From Prevotella sp. UBA4268 (GTDB lineage: Bacteria; Bacteroidota; Bacteroidia; Bacteroidales; Bacteroidaceae): 64,000 nt of DNA. The notes beneath the pieces were generated by a model. The model was not told the DNA's origin, did not search any database, and saw nothing but the letters and a program-made list of their open reading frames with translations. Position numbers and translations under genes: made by a program. Shown here in pieces: positions 18,989-29,400 of this stretch; positions within the stretch are counted from its first letter, which is position 1, and every line of letters begins with the position of its first letter. The DNA is taken from contig DGWC01000013.1 of assembly GCA_002395135.1 (NCBI GenBank), forward strand, positions 24,319 to 88,318, read 5' to 3'.

Positions 18989-19795
18989 ATGAAAATAACC
19001 AAGAATCAATATTTAGCAGCATTCAGTATGATTGTATTACTGCTTGCAATAACACGCATTGTCTTTCCGATGATTGCTGATGGCAATCGCGACGCTGAAG
19101 AGAATGTAGTGTCGCAGCAGCAGCCCGAGCAAGAAGTAGTAAATGCTGTTCCAGAAAAAGTTGAGGATGTCGTTAAGGTGGAGGACAGCAGCCATAGCAG
19201 GTTCTTTAACAATGACGGAACACCTGTCAAACATCGCATTTTCAGTGTTCCTCGCTATACTGATGCCTTTCCCGATAGCCAGCAAGTGCAGATTGTGGCT
19301 GCCTGCAAATGGGGCGTTTCGCCGGTAAAAGACAGGCAAGATGCCGAATCCAGGAAAAAAGAGTTGGTGTATATGGCCGTCAGTCCTTACTATCATGTTG
19401 ACAAAATGTACCGAAGCATTCCCTATCTGGTGCCACGTGCTGCAGTCTTGCTGAGTGATATGGGCAGGGCTTTTTATGACAGTTTGCAGTTGAAGGGCAT
19501 TCCTATTCATCAGTTCATTGTAACCAGCGTGCTCAGAACGCAGGACGATGTTGTGAAACTGCGCAATTACAATGGCAATGCCACAGAGAACTCATGCCAC
19601 CTGTATGGAACCACTTTTGACATCTGCTACAACAGATATAAAACCGTGGAACCTCCTCAGGAAAAACGGCGCGCCGTAAGAAATGATTCGTTGAAATTCG
19701 TGCTTTCGGAGGTTCTCAACGATATGCGAAAGAGCCAGAGATGCTATGTGAAGTATGAGGTGAAGCAAGGATGTTTCCACATAACGGTGAGGTGA
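18989..19795 (+). CDS. DUF5715 family membrane-anchored protein with M15-peptidase-like motifs
   Basis: I start at 18989, giving 268 residues. The earlier in-frame ATG at 18944 lies upstream of the promoter -7 box. A membrane anchor (about residues 8-30) is followed by a low-complexity linker and then the conserved domain from about residue 95. I recognise the family as the Bacteroidetes DUF5715 group. The segment SCHLYGTTFDICY (S202, H204, G207, D211) fits the S-x-H-x2-G-x3-D zinc motif of M15 D,D-carboxypeptidases. The C-terminal GCFHITV (H264) fits their last zinc ligand. A periplasmic cell-wall peptidase is therefore my inference, not an established function. Confidence 0.8.
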   Translation: MKITKNQYLAAFSMIVLLLAITRIVFPMIADGNRDAEENVVSQQQPEQEVVNAVPEKVEDVVKVEDSSHSRFFNNDGTPVKHRIFSVPRYTDAFPDSQQVQIVAACKWGVSPVKDRQDAESRKKELVYMAVSPYYHVDKMYRSIPYLVPRAAVLLSDMGRAFYDSLQLKGIPIHQFIVTSVLRTQDDVVKLRNYNGNATENSCHLYGTTFDICYNRYKTVEPPQEKRRAVRNDSLKFVLSEVLNDMRKSQRCYVKYEVKQGCFHITVR

Positions 19796-19855
19796 CATAA
19801 AACCAAATATTGAGCGAACCGCCTGTTTTGTTTGTTAATGATAATGACTTGAAGT

Positions 19856-20839
19856 ATGAAACTAATCAATTGGGGATTTATAGGATGTGGTGATGTCACA
19901 GAGAAGAAATCGGGACCTGCCTTCAATGAGGTTCCGGGTTCAAAAATCATTGCTGTGATGAGTCGTACCGAGAACCGTGCACGCTCGTATGCAGAGCGTC
20001 ATCATGTGCCGAAATGGTATACGGATGCACAAAAACTGATTGACGACCCTGACGTGAATGCTGTTTACGTGGCAACACCACCGAACAGTCATGCAACGTT
20101 TGCGATTATGGCCATGAGGGCTGGCAAACCGGTATATGTGGAGAAACCCTTGGCGGCATGCTATGATGACTGTATCAGGGTGAACCGAGTGAGCCAGGAG
20201 ACTGGTATTCCTTGTTATGTGGCATATTATCGTCGCTATCTGCCATATTTCCAAAGAGTAAAGGAAATAGTAAGCAGCGGAGTGATAGGAAAGGTGGTGA
20301 ATGTACAGATCAGGATGTCTGTTCCACCGCGCACCCCAGACTGCTATACGCGCGAAAACCTGCCCTGGCGGTTGCAGCCGCAAATTGCAGGCGGCGGCTA
20401 TTTCTATGATCTCGCTCCACATCAACTGGATTTGCTGCAGGATATGTTTGGTGTTATCACCGAAGCCAGCGGTATTTGCGCGAATGTGGGAGGACTTTAT
20501 GAGGCAGAAGACAGCGTAAGCGCATGTTTCCGGTTTGAAAACGGTTTGCCGGGCAGTGGGTCATGGTGCTTTGTCGGTCATGAGACGGCGCAGGAGGATT
20601 GCATAGAACTGATCGGAGAATGCGGTATCCTAAGTTTTTCCGTGTTCAGTTTTGGGCCAATCGTGCTTGTGACCAGCGAAGGCGAACAGAAGATACACGT
20701 GGAGAATCCTGCATACGTGCAACTTCCAATTATCAGGTGTGTGACCGAATCTCTGCAAGGAACGGGAGTCTGCACGTCGACCAGCGTAAGCGCAACGCCT
20801 GTGAACTGGGTGCTGGATAGAATTCTTGGAAAGATCTAA
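19856..20839 (+). CDS. Gfo/Idh/MocA family NAD(P)-dependent oxidoreductase
   Basis: The 327-residue protein has the N-terminal Rossmann motif GFIGCGDVTEKKSGPAF, the segment VYVATPPNSHATFAI and the family hallmark EKP (96-98, in VEKPLAA) with the catalytic Lys. The C-terminal beta-sheet domain includes GGGYFYDLAPHQLDLLQ, where the His is the usual proton-relay residue. These enzymes oxidise or reduce sugars and inositols; the substrate cannot be told from the sequence. It has no sugar-pathway neighbour. It lies 60 bp after the DUF5715 gene. Confidence 0.9.
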   Translation: MKLINWGFIGCGDVTEKKSGPAFNEVPGSKIIAVMSRTENRARSYAERHHVPKWYTDAQKLIDDPDVNAVYVATPPNSHATFAIMAMRAGKPVYVEKPLAACYDDCIRVNRVSQETGIPCYVAYYRRYLPYFQRVKEIVSSGVIGKVVNVQIRMSVPPRTPDCYTRENLPWRLQPQIAGGGYFYDLAPHQLDLLQDMFGVITEASGICANVGGLYEAEDSVSACFRFENGLPGSGSWCFVGHETAQEDCIELIGECGILSFSVFSFGPIVLVTSEGEQKIHVENPAYVQLPIIRCVTESLQGTGVCTSTSVSATPVNWVLDRILGKI

Positions 20840-20886
20840 AATACAGATGAGAAGATAATCTGGATGTATTCAATAAAGTGAGAACG

Positions 20887-22035
20887 ATGATTGCTGCGAG
20901 GTGGTTGTTAACGATATGGGCGGTGCTGATGCCATTGATAGCGATGGCACATGATGACCCGAAGGGCGATGATGTGCCGCCAGCAGATACCATCAGCAGC
21001 AATCCTCTTTCATCCCATCACAGTAAGAAAGACGTATTCCACCGCATTGGTGATTTCTTCACCAAGTATTTCCGTGATTTTAACGAGACCGATACAAACT
21101 ATATTGAGGCTCAGCACTACAACTATGCGCTGATGTTGCAGAACACAAACACTTACGAGATGTACAGTATCGGTAGCAAGGATGGACAGACCATTTCTTT
21201 CGCACCGAAGCCAACCTATCGCGTGGGACCGTTTTTCGGCTGGAGATGGATCTTCCTGGGGTACACATTCGACGTGAGCCATATATCAAACGACCACAAC
21301 AAAAAAGAGTTTGACGTGAGCCTGTATAGTAACTTGATGGGCATTGACTTGTATTACCGCAAAACAGGTACTGATTACAAGATACGCTCTTTCAGACCTA
21401 ACGGCTCTTCGCGTGAAATCACAAACCTTAATATACCATTTTCCGGGCTGAATGTAGGCATTGTCGGTGCAGACTTATACTATATCTTTAACCACAAGAG
21501 GTTCTCCTATCCGGCCGCATTCAGTCAGAGTACCGTACAACGCAGAAGTTGCGGAACGACATTGGCGGGATTTGGATATACACGCCATAGCATCAATCTT
21601 GACGGCAATCTGTTGGAACGTACTCTTGACGAAAGTCTGAACCAATATACTACGGCAAGGCTCGACAGCGGTTTGTTGTTCGATAATGTTAAATACTCCA
21701 ACATGTCAGTTTCCGGAGGATATGCCTACAACTGGGTGTTTGCCAAGAACTGGCTGTTGAGTACAAGTCTGTCTCTTGCTTTGGGCTATAAGCACGTTAC
21801 GGGTGCTTTGCGCAAGGACGAGGTGACGATATTGCGCGATTTCTCGTTTGAGAATGTCAAGTTAGACGGCACCTTGCGCGTAGGTGCCGTTTGGAACAAT
21901 ACCAAATGGTTTGCCGGAATGAGTGCCATCCTGCACAGTTATAATTACAAGACCACTCAGTTCTATACGAACAACATCTTTGGTAGTCTTAACTTTTATG
22001 TGGGATTCAATTTCGCAAGAAAAAGGCGGCACTGA
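20887..22035 (+). CDS. DUF4421 family exported protein
   Basis: I chose the ATG at 20887 (382 residues); a GTG at 20878 is also in frame. A signal peptide (RWLLTIWAVLMPLIAMAHD) is followed by a domain that I recognise as DUF4421, a Bacteroidetes family. It shows DTNYIEAQHYNYALMLQNTN, YRVGPFFGWRWIFLGYTFD and a string of alternating hydrophobic strands ending in FARKRRH. The strand-rich pattern suggests an outer-membrane beta-barrel, but the function is unknown. It lies 39 bp after the oxidoreductase gene and 58 bp before the DUF1460 gene. Confidence 0.85.
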   Translation: MIAARWLLTIWAVLMPLIAMAHDDPKGDDVPPADTISSNPLSSHHSKKDVFHRIGDFFTKYFRDFNETDTNYIEAQHYNYALMLQNTNTYEMYSIGSKDGQTISFAPKPTYRVGPFFGWRWIFLGYTFDVSHISNDHNKKEFDVSLYSNLMGIDLYYRKTGTDYKIRSFRPNGSSREITNLNIPFSGLNVGIVGADLYYIFNHKRFSYPAAFSQSTVQRRSCGTTLAGFGYTRHSINLDGNLLERTLDESLNQYTTARLDSGLLFDNVKYSNMSVSGGYAYNWVFAKNWLLSTSLSLALGYKHVTGALRKDEVTILRDFSFENVKLDGTLRVGAVWNNTKWFAGMSAILHSYNYKTTQFYTNNIFGSLNFYVGFNFARKRRH

Positions 22036-22093
22036 TATGTTTTAGGTGGCGGAACTTGTTTTTGAAAATAGAGATTAAAAAGAATGTGAAGAT

Positions 22094-22966
22094 ATGAAAA
22101 CGCTTATGGTATCCTTGCTGTTGATGCTGGCCGTTTCGGCATCGTCACAGACCGTTGAATATGAACGAGAAGACAGCATCAGAGTAATGGCTTTGTTGAA
22201 CGATGCATACAGTGTCAATGCCGGAGAGGGCAGAGGAATAGGGGACTGGGTCGTGCATTTCGGCCGTGCCATTAAAGGCATGGGGGTGCCTTATGTAGGA
22301 CATACGTTGGAGCCATTCGACAAAGAGCGGCTGATTGTAAACCTGAGACAGATGGATTGCACCACGTTTACAGAAAACGCCGTTACGCTTTCATTGTGTA
22401 TGAAGAACGGGCTGAAATCGTTTGAGGCATTCTGTCATATCCTTCAGAAAATAAGATACCAAAACGGCGATGTTCCTTGCTATACGCGTCGTCTTCACTA
22501 TTTCACCTCATGGATTCTCGACAACACCGAGATGGGGTTCTGCCATGAAATACAGTCTCCTAATCCGCCATTCACCGGATTGCAGACCATCATGGTTGAC
22601 TATATGTCGAAAAATCCGTCAAAATACCGTATGTTGACCGTGAATCCAGAAGACATTCCGGCTATCCGCCTGATGGAAAACGATATTTGCGGGAAGCAGT
22701 TCCGCTATATTCCCAAGCAGGAAATCAAGAACACAACGTCGCTCAGACAGGCTGTTCACAATGGTGACATTCTTGCGATTATCACCAATATCAAAGGACT
22801 TGATACCCAGCACATTGGTATTGCCGTATGGCATGACGACGGATTGCATCTGCTTAATGCATCAAGCATACACAAAAAAGTTGTCGAAGAGCCGATGACT
22901 CTTCGACAATACCTTTATAAACATCCCACGATGCCTGGCATCAGGGTTGTAAGACTGAATGATTAA
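22094..22966 (+). CDS. DUF1460 N-acetylmuramoyl-L-alanine amidase-like protein
   Basis: The 290-residue protein has a signal peptide ([15 protein letters not shown]) and the DUF1460 fold, an NlpC/P60-type cysteine peptidase family known to act on peptidoglycan fragments. The catalytic Cys is C89 in [11 protein letters not shown] and the catalytic His is H239 in [10 protein letters not shown], followed by LHLLNASS. Its substrate is likely a muropeptide released during wall turnover, in the periplasm. Its stop codon overlaps the glyA stop codon on the other strand, with no room for a terminator. Confidence 0.9.
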   Translation: MKTLMVSLLLMLAVSASSQTVEYEREDSIRVMALLNDAYSVNAGEGRGIGDWVVHFGRAIKGMGVPYVGHTLEPFDKERLIVNLRQMDCTTFTENAVTLSLCMKNGLKSFEAFCHILQKIRYQNGDVPCYTRRLHYFTSWILDNTEMGFCHEIQSPNPPFTGLQTIMVDYMSKNPSKYRMLTVNPEDIPAIRLMENDICGKQFRYIPKQEIKNTTSLRQAVHNGDILAIITNIKGLDTQHIGIAVWHDDGLHLLNASSIHKKVVEEPMTLRQYLYKHPTMPGIRVVRLND

Positions 22967-24243
22967 TAAGCGAACAACGGATAATCCTTCATGGTCTCGT
23001 TAACACGAGCGCGCACTTTTGCTATGACTTCTTCGTTCTCGGGATCGTTGAGCACGGTTTCAATCAGTTCTGCAATCAGCACCATCAGGTCTTCCTTGGC
23101 ACCGCGTGTGGTGATAGCAGGTGTTCCCAGTCGCAGACCGCTGGTCTGGAAAGCGCTGCGCGTGTCAAACGGAACCATGTTCTTGTTCACCGTGATGTCT
23201 GCAGCAACTAATGCATTCTCAGCAACCTTGCCCGTCAGATCGGGATATTTTGTACGCAAGTCAACCAGCATCGAGTGATTATCAGTACCGCCACTCACAA
23301 TATGGAAGCCGCGCTTGATCAGTTCGTCAGCAAGCACTGCTGCGTTTTTCTTTACTTGCATAGCCCACTCTTTGAACTCTGGCTGCAGTGCTTCTCCAAA
23401 AGCAACAGCCTTGGCAGCGATAACATGCTCAAGCGGACCGCCCTGCTGGCCAGGGAATACCGCAGAGTTCAGGATGGTAGACATCATCTTCACCACGCCC
23501 TTCGGTGTCTTCAGACCCCAAGGATTCTCAAAGTCTTTGCCCATCAGGATGATACCGCCGCGTGGGCCACGAAGCGTCTTGTGGGTGGTAGAGGTTACGA
23601 TGTGGGCATATTTTACTGGGTTGTCAAGCAGGCCTGCTGCAATAAGTCCGGCAGGGTGGGCCATGTCGACCATCAGCAAAGCGCCTACTTTGTCAGCAAT
23701 CTCGCGCATTCTCTTATAGTCCCATTCACGGCTATAGGCGCTGCCACCACCGATAATCAGTTTCGGTTTGTGCTCTATGGCAAGCCGTTCCATCTCATCA
23801 TAGTCAACCCTACCTGTTTCTTTATTCAGGTTGTAGCCAATGGGGTTGTAGAGAATACCACTTGTATTCACGCGTGAACCATGAGAGAGGTGACCGCCGT
23901 GGTCAAGATTCATTCCCATGAAAGTGTCGCCAGGTTTCAGCACAGCCAGCAAAACGGCTGCGTTGGCTTGTGCACCCGAGTGAGGTTGAACGTTGGCATA
24001 TTCTGCTCCGAAGAGTTTTTTCACACGTTCAATGGCAAGTGTTTCCACTTGGTCAACCACTTGGCAGCCTCCGTAATAGCGTTTTCCAGGGTATCCTTCA
24101 GCATACTTGTTGGTGAGATAGGAGCCCATGGCTTCCATTACTTGGTCACTAACAAAGTTCTCACTGGCAATCAGTTCCATTCCTTTCAGTTGGCGCTGAT
24201 GCTCTTTCTCAATCAACTCGAAGATTTCGTTGTCTCTTTTCAT
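22963..24243 (-). CDS. glyA: serine hydroxymethyltransferase
   Basis: GlyA interconverts serine and glycine and supplies one-carbon units on tetrahydrofolate. The 426-residue PLP enzyme has the Schiff-base Lys at K222 in [14 protein letters not shown], the N-terminal LIASENFVS and KRYYGGC motifs, and [12 protein letters not shown]. The length is normal. It is convergent with the DUF1460 gene, overlapping it by 4 bp at the stop codons. Its promoter lies in the large intergenic region that also carries repeat copy 1. Confidence 0.97.
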   Translation of the reverse strand: MKRDNEIFELIEKEHQRQLKGMELIASENFVSDQVMEAMGSYLTNKYAEGYPGKRYYGGCQVVDQVETLAIERVKKLFGAEYANVQPHSGAQANAAVLLAVLKPGDTFMGMNLDHGGHLSHGSRVNTSGILYNPIGYNLNKETGRVDYDEMERLAIEHKPKLIIGGGSAYSREWDYKRMREIADKVGALLMVDMAHPAGLIAAGLLDNPVKYAHIVTSTTHKTLRGPRGGIILMGKDFENPWGLKTPKGVVKMMSTILNSAVFPGQQGGPLEHVIAAKAVAFGEALQPEFKEWAMQVKKNAAVLADELIKRGFHIVSGGTDNHSMLVDLRTKYPDLTGKVAENALVAADITVNKNMVPFDTRSAFQTSGLRLGTPAITTRGAKEDLMVLIAELIETVLNDPENEEVIAKVRARVNETMKDYPLFAY

Positions 24244-24295
24244 TTTTTTTACTTCGTTTTTGAAGGTACTTTTCTTAATTGTTAAGTTAATGCCG

Positions 24296-24303
24296 CAAAG
24301 GTA
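24296..24303 (-). promoter_or_regulatory. -7 element of glyA
   Basis: The minus strand reads TACCTTTGCG, a perfect TAnnTTTG box 53 bp before the glyA ATG. No clear -33 element is visible. Confidence 0.55.
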
Positions 24304-24458
24304 CGAATATTTTTCATCATTATGCCTTTTACTCCTTATTTTTAACGTGATTTACAGATTCTACCATTTCATTTTGATGCTTTCTTGGTTTTTATCGTTG
24401 CACGAGAGCGCTGATCTCCGAATACAAAAGCACTGCGATGAACCCCGCAGACTGGGCG

Positions 24459-24873
24459 ATTCTTGCGCCTGAAATTGTCATGGAAAATCCTAATTATGGG
24501 CTTTCATACGGGCGATGTTGTTCACTGACGGTCAATTGGGCGCGAAATATGCGCGTTTTGTGGCACTTCCTTCAATGCTTTGATTAGCAGATAATTACAT
24601 CGAAAACGGATTTTTCATGAACGAAAAAAACAGGTGTTTGCTGAAAAAAGCATAGTTTTGGGTTGCAAAAACATAGGTTTTAAAGGGTAAAACCATAGGT
24701 TTTGGGCAGTGAAACCATAGTTTTTGAAGGGTAAAAGCATAGGTTTTGCATGGCGAAATGTGCGTTGTGGTAACGATTTTTTACATTTCCGCGCTTTCAA
24801 CGCTCATTTTTTACAAAATTCACTTCTATTTTGAAGAAAAACGGCAACGTGGTTTTGTCGCGTTTTTTCGAAT
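24459..24873 (+). repeat. dispersed intergenic repeat, copy 1, with a 22-bp phased array
   Basis: This stretch aligns along its whole length with 60010-60426, at roughly three quarters identity by eye. The blocks include a 24-nt identical core (24467-24490 versus 60018-60041) and a nearly identical 3' end. Inside it, CATAG cores start at 24651, 24672, 24694, 24716 and 24738, each flanked by AAAA and TTTT. The internal period is not a multiple of three and no conserved reading frame crosses both copies, so it is non-coding. It lies between divergent glyA and galE. The flanks 24304-24458 and 24874-25085 hold nothing that I recognise. Confidence 0.85.
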
Positions 24874-25085
24874 CAATCAGCATGCCGTTTGTTGGCGAAA
24901 AATGGGATTTCCGGGGCATCGTTTCTTCCTGTTCAGTTGGTCATGGAGCCTCACCGGTGAGTTCTTCGTGTTTCTTGTCATCCTTGCACCGAACTCTGGT
25001 ATCATATTATAAAATGTGGAGCCGCGTAAACGCATTGTAAAAAAGGGTAATGCTTTAATTTTTTTTTAGAAATCTGTTGAAAACA

Positions 25086-25116
25086 TTTGTTCATTCATCT
25101 ATTTTTCGTAACTTTG
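25086..25116 (+). promoter_or_regulatory. galE promoter
   Basis: TTTG (25086-25089), a 19-bp spacer and TAACTTTG (25109-25116) match the Bacteroidetes primary-sigma promoter exactly. The ATG is 22 bp downstream. Confidence 0.85.
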
Positions 25117-25138
25117 CCAGACAAAACAAAAAATAGTG

Positions 25139-26179
25139 ATGAAACAAACAATCTTGGTTACAGGTGGAACGGGCTTTATAGGTAGCCACACTACCGTTGA
25201 GTTGCAACAAGCAGGTTATAACGTGGTGATCGTCGATAATCTGTCTAACTCTAAGGCAGATGTTGTTGATGGTATAGAAAAGATTACCGGCGTGCGTCCA
25301 GCATTCGAAAAGGTAGACTGCTGCGACATGAATGCGCTTGAGCAAGTGTTTAATAAATATACTGATATTCAGGGTATTATTCATTTTGCTGCAAGTAAAG
25401 CAGTAGGCGAGAGCGTGGAGAAACCGTTGATGTATTACCGCAATAACATCACGTCGCTTGTTAACTTGCTGGAACTGATGCCCAAGTATCATGTCAAGGG
25501 CATTATTTTCTCGTCGAGTTGCACCGTCTATGGTCAGCCATCCAAGGAAAATCTGCCTGTTACAGAGGAAGCACCTATCCAGAAGGCGCTCAGTCCTTAC
25601 GGAAATACCAAGCAGATAAACGAAGAAATCATTCAAGACTATATTCATAGCGGTGCGCCGATCAAGGCGGTGATTCTCAGATACTTCAATCCCATCGGCG
25701 CTCATCCATCGGCTTTGATCGGTGAATTGCCCAACGGTGTGCCGATGAATCTGATTCCTTTCGTTACCCAGACAGCCATTGGCATCCGAAAAGAACTCAA
25801 GATATTCGGTAACGACTACGACACGAAAGACGGTACCTGCATTCGTGACTATATCTATGTAGTGGATCTGGCTAAGGCACATGTGAAGGCGATGGAGCGC
25901 GTGCTGGAAATTGACGGCACCGATGCAGTGGAAGTATTCAATATTGGTACCGGACGCGGGTTGAGCACACTGGAAGTGGTTGAAGGATTTGAGAAGGCCA
26001 CTGGTGTGAAACTGAACTGGAAGTATGCACCGCGCCGTGAGGGTGACATCGAAAAGGTATGGGGAAATGTTGACAAAGCCAACAAAGTGCTTGGCTGGAA
26101 GGCCGAGGCCGATATCAATGATGTGCTTCGCTCGGCATGGAAATGGCAGATGAAATTGCGCGAAGACGGCGTGCAATAA
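25139..26179 (+). CDS. galE: UDP-glucose 4-epimerase
   Basis: GalE interconverts UDP-glucose and UDP-galactose for the Leloir pathway and surface polysaccharides. The 346-residue extended short-chain dehydrogenase has the NAD motif VTGGTGFIGSHT (7-18), the catalytic Ser region IIFSSSCTVYG and the catalytic YGNTK (Y154, K158). The start is the ATG at 25139; a GTG directly before it is less likely. It is monocistronic, with a strong promoter upstream and a terminator at 26237-26266. Confidence 0.96.
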   Translation: MKQTILVTGGTGFIGSHTTVELQQAGYNVVIVDNLSNSKADVVDGIEKITGVRPAFEKVDCCDMNALEQVFNKYTDIQGIIHFAASKAVGESVEKPLMYYRNNITSLVNLLELMPKYHVKGIIFSSSCTVYGQPSKENLPVTEEAPIQKALSPYGNTKQINEEIIQDYIHSGAPIKAVILRYFNPIGAHPSALIGELPNGVPMNLIPFVTQTAIGIRKELKIFGNDYDTKDGTCIRDYIYVVDLAKAHVKAMERVLEIDGTDAVEVFNIGTGRGLSTLEVVEGFEKATGVKLNWKYAPRREGDIEKVWGNVDKANKVLGWKAEADINDVLRSAWKWQMKLREDGVQ

Positions 26180-26236
26180 TCTATTCATATACGCGTTGCC
26201 TTCATGGCACGTGTTATTTTGTGTTTGTGTTGTTTG

Positions 26237-26266
26237 TCCCCCGATGTGAATCGGGGGATAATTTTT
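26237..26266 (+). terminator. galE intrinsic terminator
   Basis: A 9-bp GC-rich stem (26237-26245 with 26250-26258, GTGA tetraloop) is followed by TTTTT at 26262-26266. Confidence 0.9.
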
Positions 26267-26413
26267 GTTTGTTCTTTCTGCAAAAGTGCTATTCCCGGAC
26301 ATCTGTTCTCTCTGTGTGTTATATAGATGTCGAGCAGAATTCTTTCTGTTGCAGAAAACAAATCTTCCAAGAAACTATTTGTGTTTTTCTTTCTCTCTTA
26401 CTCAGAATTTTTG

Positions 26414-26421
26414 TACCTTTG
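26414..26421 (+). promoter_or_regulatory. -7 element of the Oar-like receptor gene
   Basis: TACCTTTG, followed by GCAG, is a strong Bacteroidetes -7 box. A TTTC 20 bp upstream (26390-26393) may be a weak -33 element. It lies 41 bp before the ATG at 26462. Confidence 0.65.
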
Positions 26422-26461
26422 CAGCCAAATAACTAACATTACTAATATTTATAAATCATTT

Positions 26462-29400
26462 ATGCGAAAAAGAGTCTTGTTTTTTATGTTCATGGCGTTG
26501 CTCTCGGTGACAACAGCCATGGCGCAGATTATTACCTCTGCCATGAGCGGAAAGGTAACGATTGCGGGTAGCAACGAGCAAGTTATCGGTGCTACAATTC
26601 AAGCCGTGCATGAGCCGTCAGGCACTCGTTACACGGCAGTAACTAACATCGACGGTCGTTTTAACATCCAGGGTATGCGAACCGGAGGACCTTATTCATT
26701 GTCGGTATCGTATATCGGATTCCAGACAAAGACCTTGAAGAACATCACTTTGCAGTTGGGTGAGACAACCAACCTCAACGTGCAGATATCAGAGGATGCC
26801 AACGAGTTGGCTGAAGTGGTGGTAACAGGTAGCGCTTCGAAGTTTGCCGCTGAAAAAACGGGTGCTTCTACGAACATCAACAATGCGCAAATCACCAATC
26901 TGCCTACCGTAAACCGTAGCATTACCGATGTTACGCGTCTTTCTCCGTATGGCGGAAACGGCATGAGTTTTGCCGGTGCAGATGGTCGTACTGCCAATTT
27001 TACTATTGACGGTGCCAATTTCAATAACAACTTTGGTTTGAGTTCAAACCTTCCTGGTGGTGGAAATCCTGTTTCTATCGATGCCATCGAGGAGTTGCAG
27101 GTGGTTATCTCGCCTTACGATGTGCGCGAAACTAACTTTATCGGTGGTGGTGTGAATGCCATTACCAAGTCGGGAACCAACACATTCCGTGGAAGTGCAT
27201 ACATTTATCATATGAATGAGAATATGCAGGGTGATGCCGTTGACCGCGAGCAGATAAACGGAGCACGTGCTAAGAGCCAGACCACAACGTATGGTTTTAC
27301 ACTTGGCGGTCCGATTATCAAGAATAAACTGTTTTTCTTTGTAAACGGTGAAATGGTGAAATCGCCAACCGTTGTCAACAGATGGAGAGCCACAGAAGAC
27401 GGTGTGGCAGATGCCGACAACTATTTGTCGCGTACTACCATCGGTGATATGCAGATGGTGGCAGAGCATGTAAAAGGGAAGTACGGTTACAATCCGGGCT
27501 CTTTCACCAATTTCCCTGCTGACGAGAACAACTATAAGATTCTTGCCCGCTTGGACTGGAACATCAACAACATGCACCATCTGGCATTGCGTTACAATTA
27601 TACGAAGAATAATTATTGGAATTCGCCCAATGCCTCTTCTATGGATGGTGGAACCCGTTCTGCATACAGCCGTATGTCGCAGTATTCTATGTCGTTTGCC
27701 AATTCTATGTATGGCATGGACAACCTGGTACACTCCTTCTCACTCGACCTGAACAGCCGTTTGTCTGATAATCTGTCGAACCAGTTCCTGGCCACATTTT
27801 CAAAGTTGGATGATATCCGTAGTTCTGATTCCGAGGAATTCCCGTTTATTGATATCCTTGACGGTTCTGGAAACACTGCCAACTACATGGCTCTCGGCTA
27901 TGAATTGTTCACTTGGAACAATGCTGTTCACAACACCATCTGGAACATGAAGGATGACCTTACCTATTATCTGGGTAATCACAAGATTACTGGCGGACTC
28001 ACATTTGAGCATCAGATGGCTGACAACCAGTACATGCGTAACGGTACGGGATATTATCGTTATAAGAGCCTTCTCGATTTCATTAACGGAGCCACGCCAG
28101 AAGTGGTTTGTCTCACCTATGGTTATGACGGTGAATCAAAGCCTGCTGCCCGCGTTCAGTTCAACAAAGCAGGATTGTATGCACAGGATGACTGGAATAT
28201 CAACACTCGCTTTAAACTTAATTATGGCATCCGCTTCGATGGATTGTTCTTTAACAACAGCGACCTGATGACCAATAATGCTATTCTGGCACTGCAATAT
28301 TTCGACAACGATGGTAGAGAGCGTCACATTGATACCGGCAAATGGCCGTCATCAAGTCTTACTCTCTCTCCGCGCGTGGGATTCACATGGGATGTCCTTG
28401 GCGACAAGACATTGAAAGTTCGTGGTGGAACAGGTCTCTTCTCTGGTCGTTTGCCGCTCGTGTTCTTCACCAACATGCCTACCAATGGCGGTCTGGTGCA
28501 GTATCAGGCACAACTCGGACCTTCTACTCGTTATGCCAACCTGCCTGTTGCTGTGAGGGAAAAGTATGCCGACATGACCGACGTGATGACTCAGTTCAAG
28601 GGCGGACTGGTTGTGGATGCCAACGGTAAGGCATCAATCAGCGCACTGCAAAACAAACTCTTCGAGATGGGATTCCCCTCAACGGTTAACCCTGACGATG
28701 GTACAGTTCCTTCTTCTATATCGGCTGTTGATCCTGATTTCAAGATGCCGCAAGTGTGGAAGACTTCTTTGGCAGTTGACTATCAGTTCCCGGTGTCTTT
28801 CCCGTTCTCTGTAACATTGGAAGGTATCTTCAATAAGACCATCAATGGTGTATGTATTTCCGACTGGAGTATTCCAAGTGTCGGAGGTTTCGCACGCTTC
28901 AATGGCGTAGACAATCGTCCCATCTATCCATCTGATTTCCGCACTGGAACCAAGGCATTTGTTCTTGAAAACACAAGCCGCGGCTATGGATGGTCGGCCA
29001 ACTTGATGTTGACAGCCCAGCCAACAGAGAATATTTCACTGATGGCTGCCTATACACATACCGCTTCAAAGGAGGTGACGGGTATGCCAGGTTCGGCTGC
29101 TGAGTCTGCATTTACTTATGTGCCCACATCAGAAGGACCTAATAACATCAAACTCCACAACTCACAGTATGTGACACCTGATCGTATCGTGGCTAATGCA
29201 ACCATACACGACAAGAGCGGCAACCACTATAGTTTCATCTATGAGACATGGCGTGGCGGCTACAACTATTCTTACATGACAGCCAACGACATGAACGGTG
29301 ACGGTTACAACTATGACGCTCTCTATGTGCCTACCGATGAGGAGGTGATGAGCAATAAGTTCCGCTTCGTTTCTGAAAACGACAAGAACCGTTTCATGGA

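Noticed and set aside
24651..24760. CRISPR-like array of short repeats
   Set aside because: The units are 22 bp in total with no unique spacers of usual length, and no cas genes are near. The same array recurs in a second dispersed copy.
24831..25040. 69-residue open frame at the end of repeat copy 1
   Set aside because: It begins inside the non-coding repeat and is not preserved in copy 2.
25091..26302. 403-residue open frame on the minus strand covering all of galE
   Set aside because: It is antisense to a clear galE with promoter, start and catalytic motifs. Its translation has no recognisable domain and arises from codon bias in galE.
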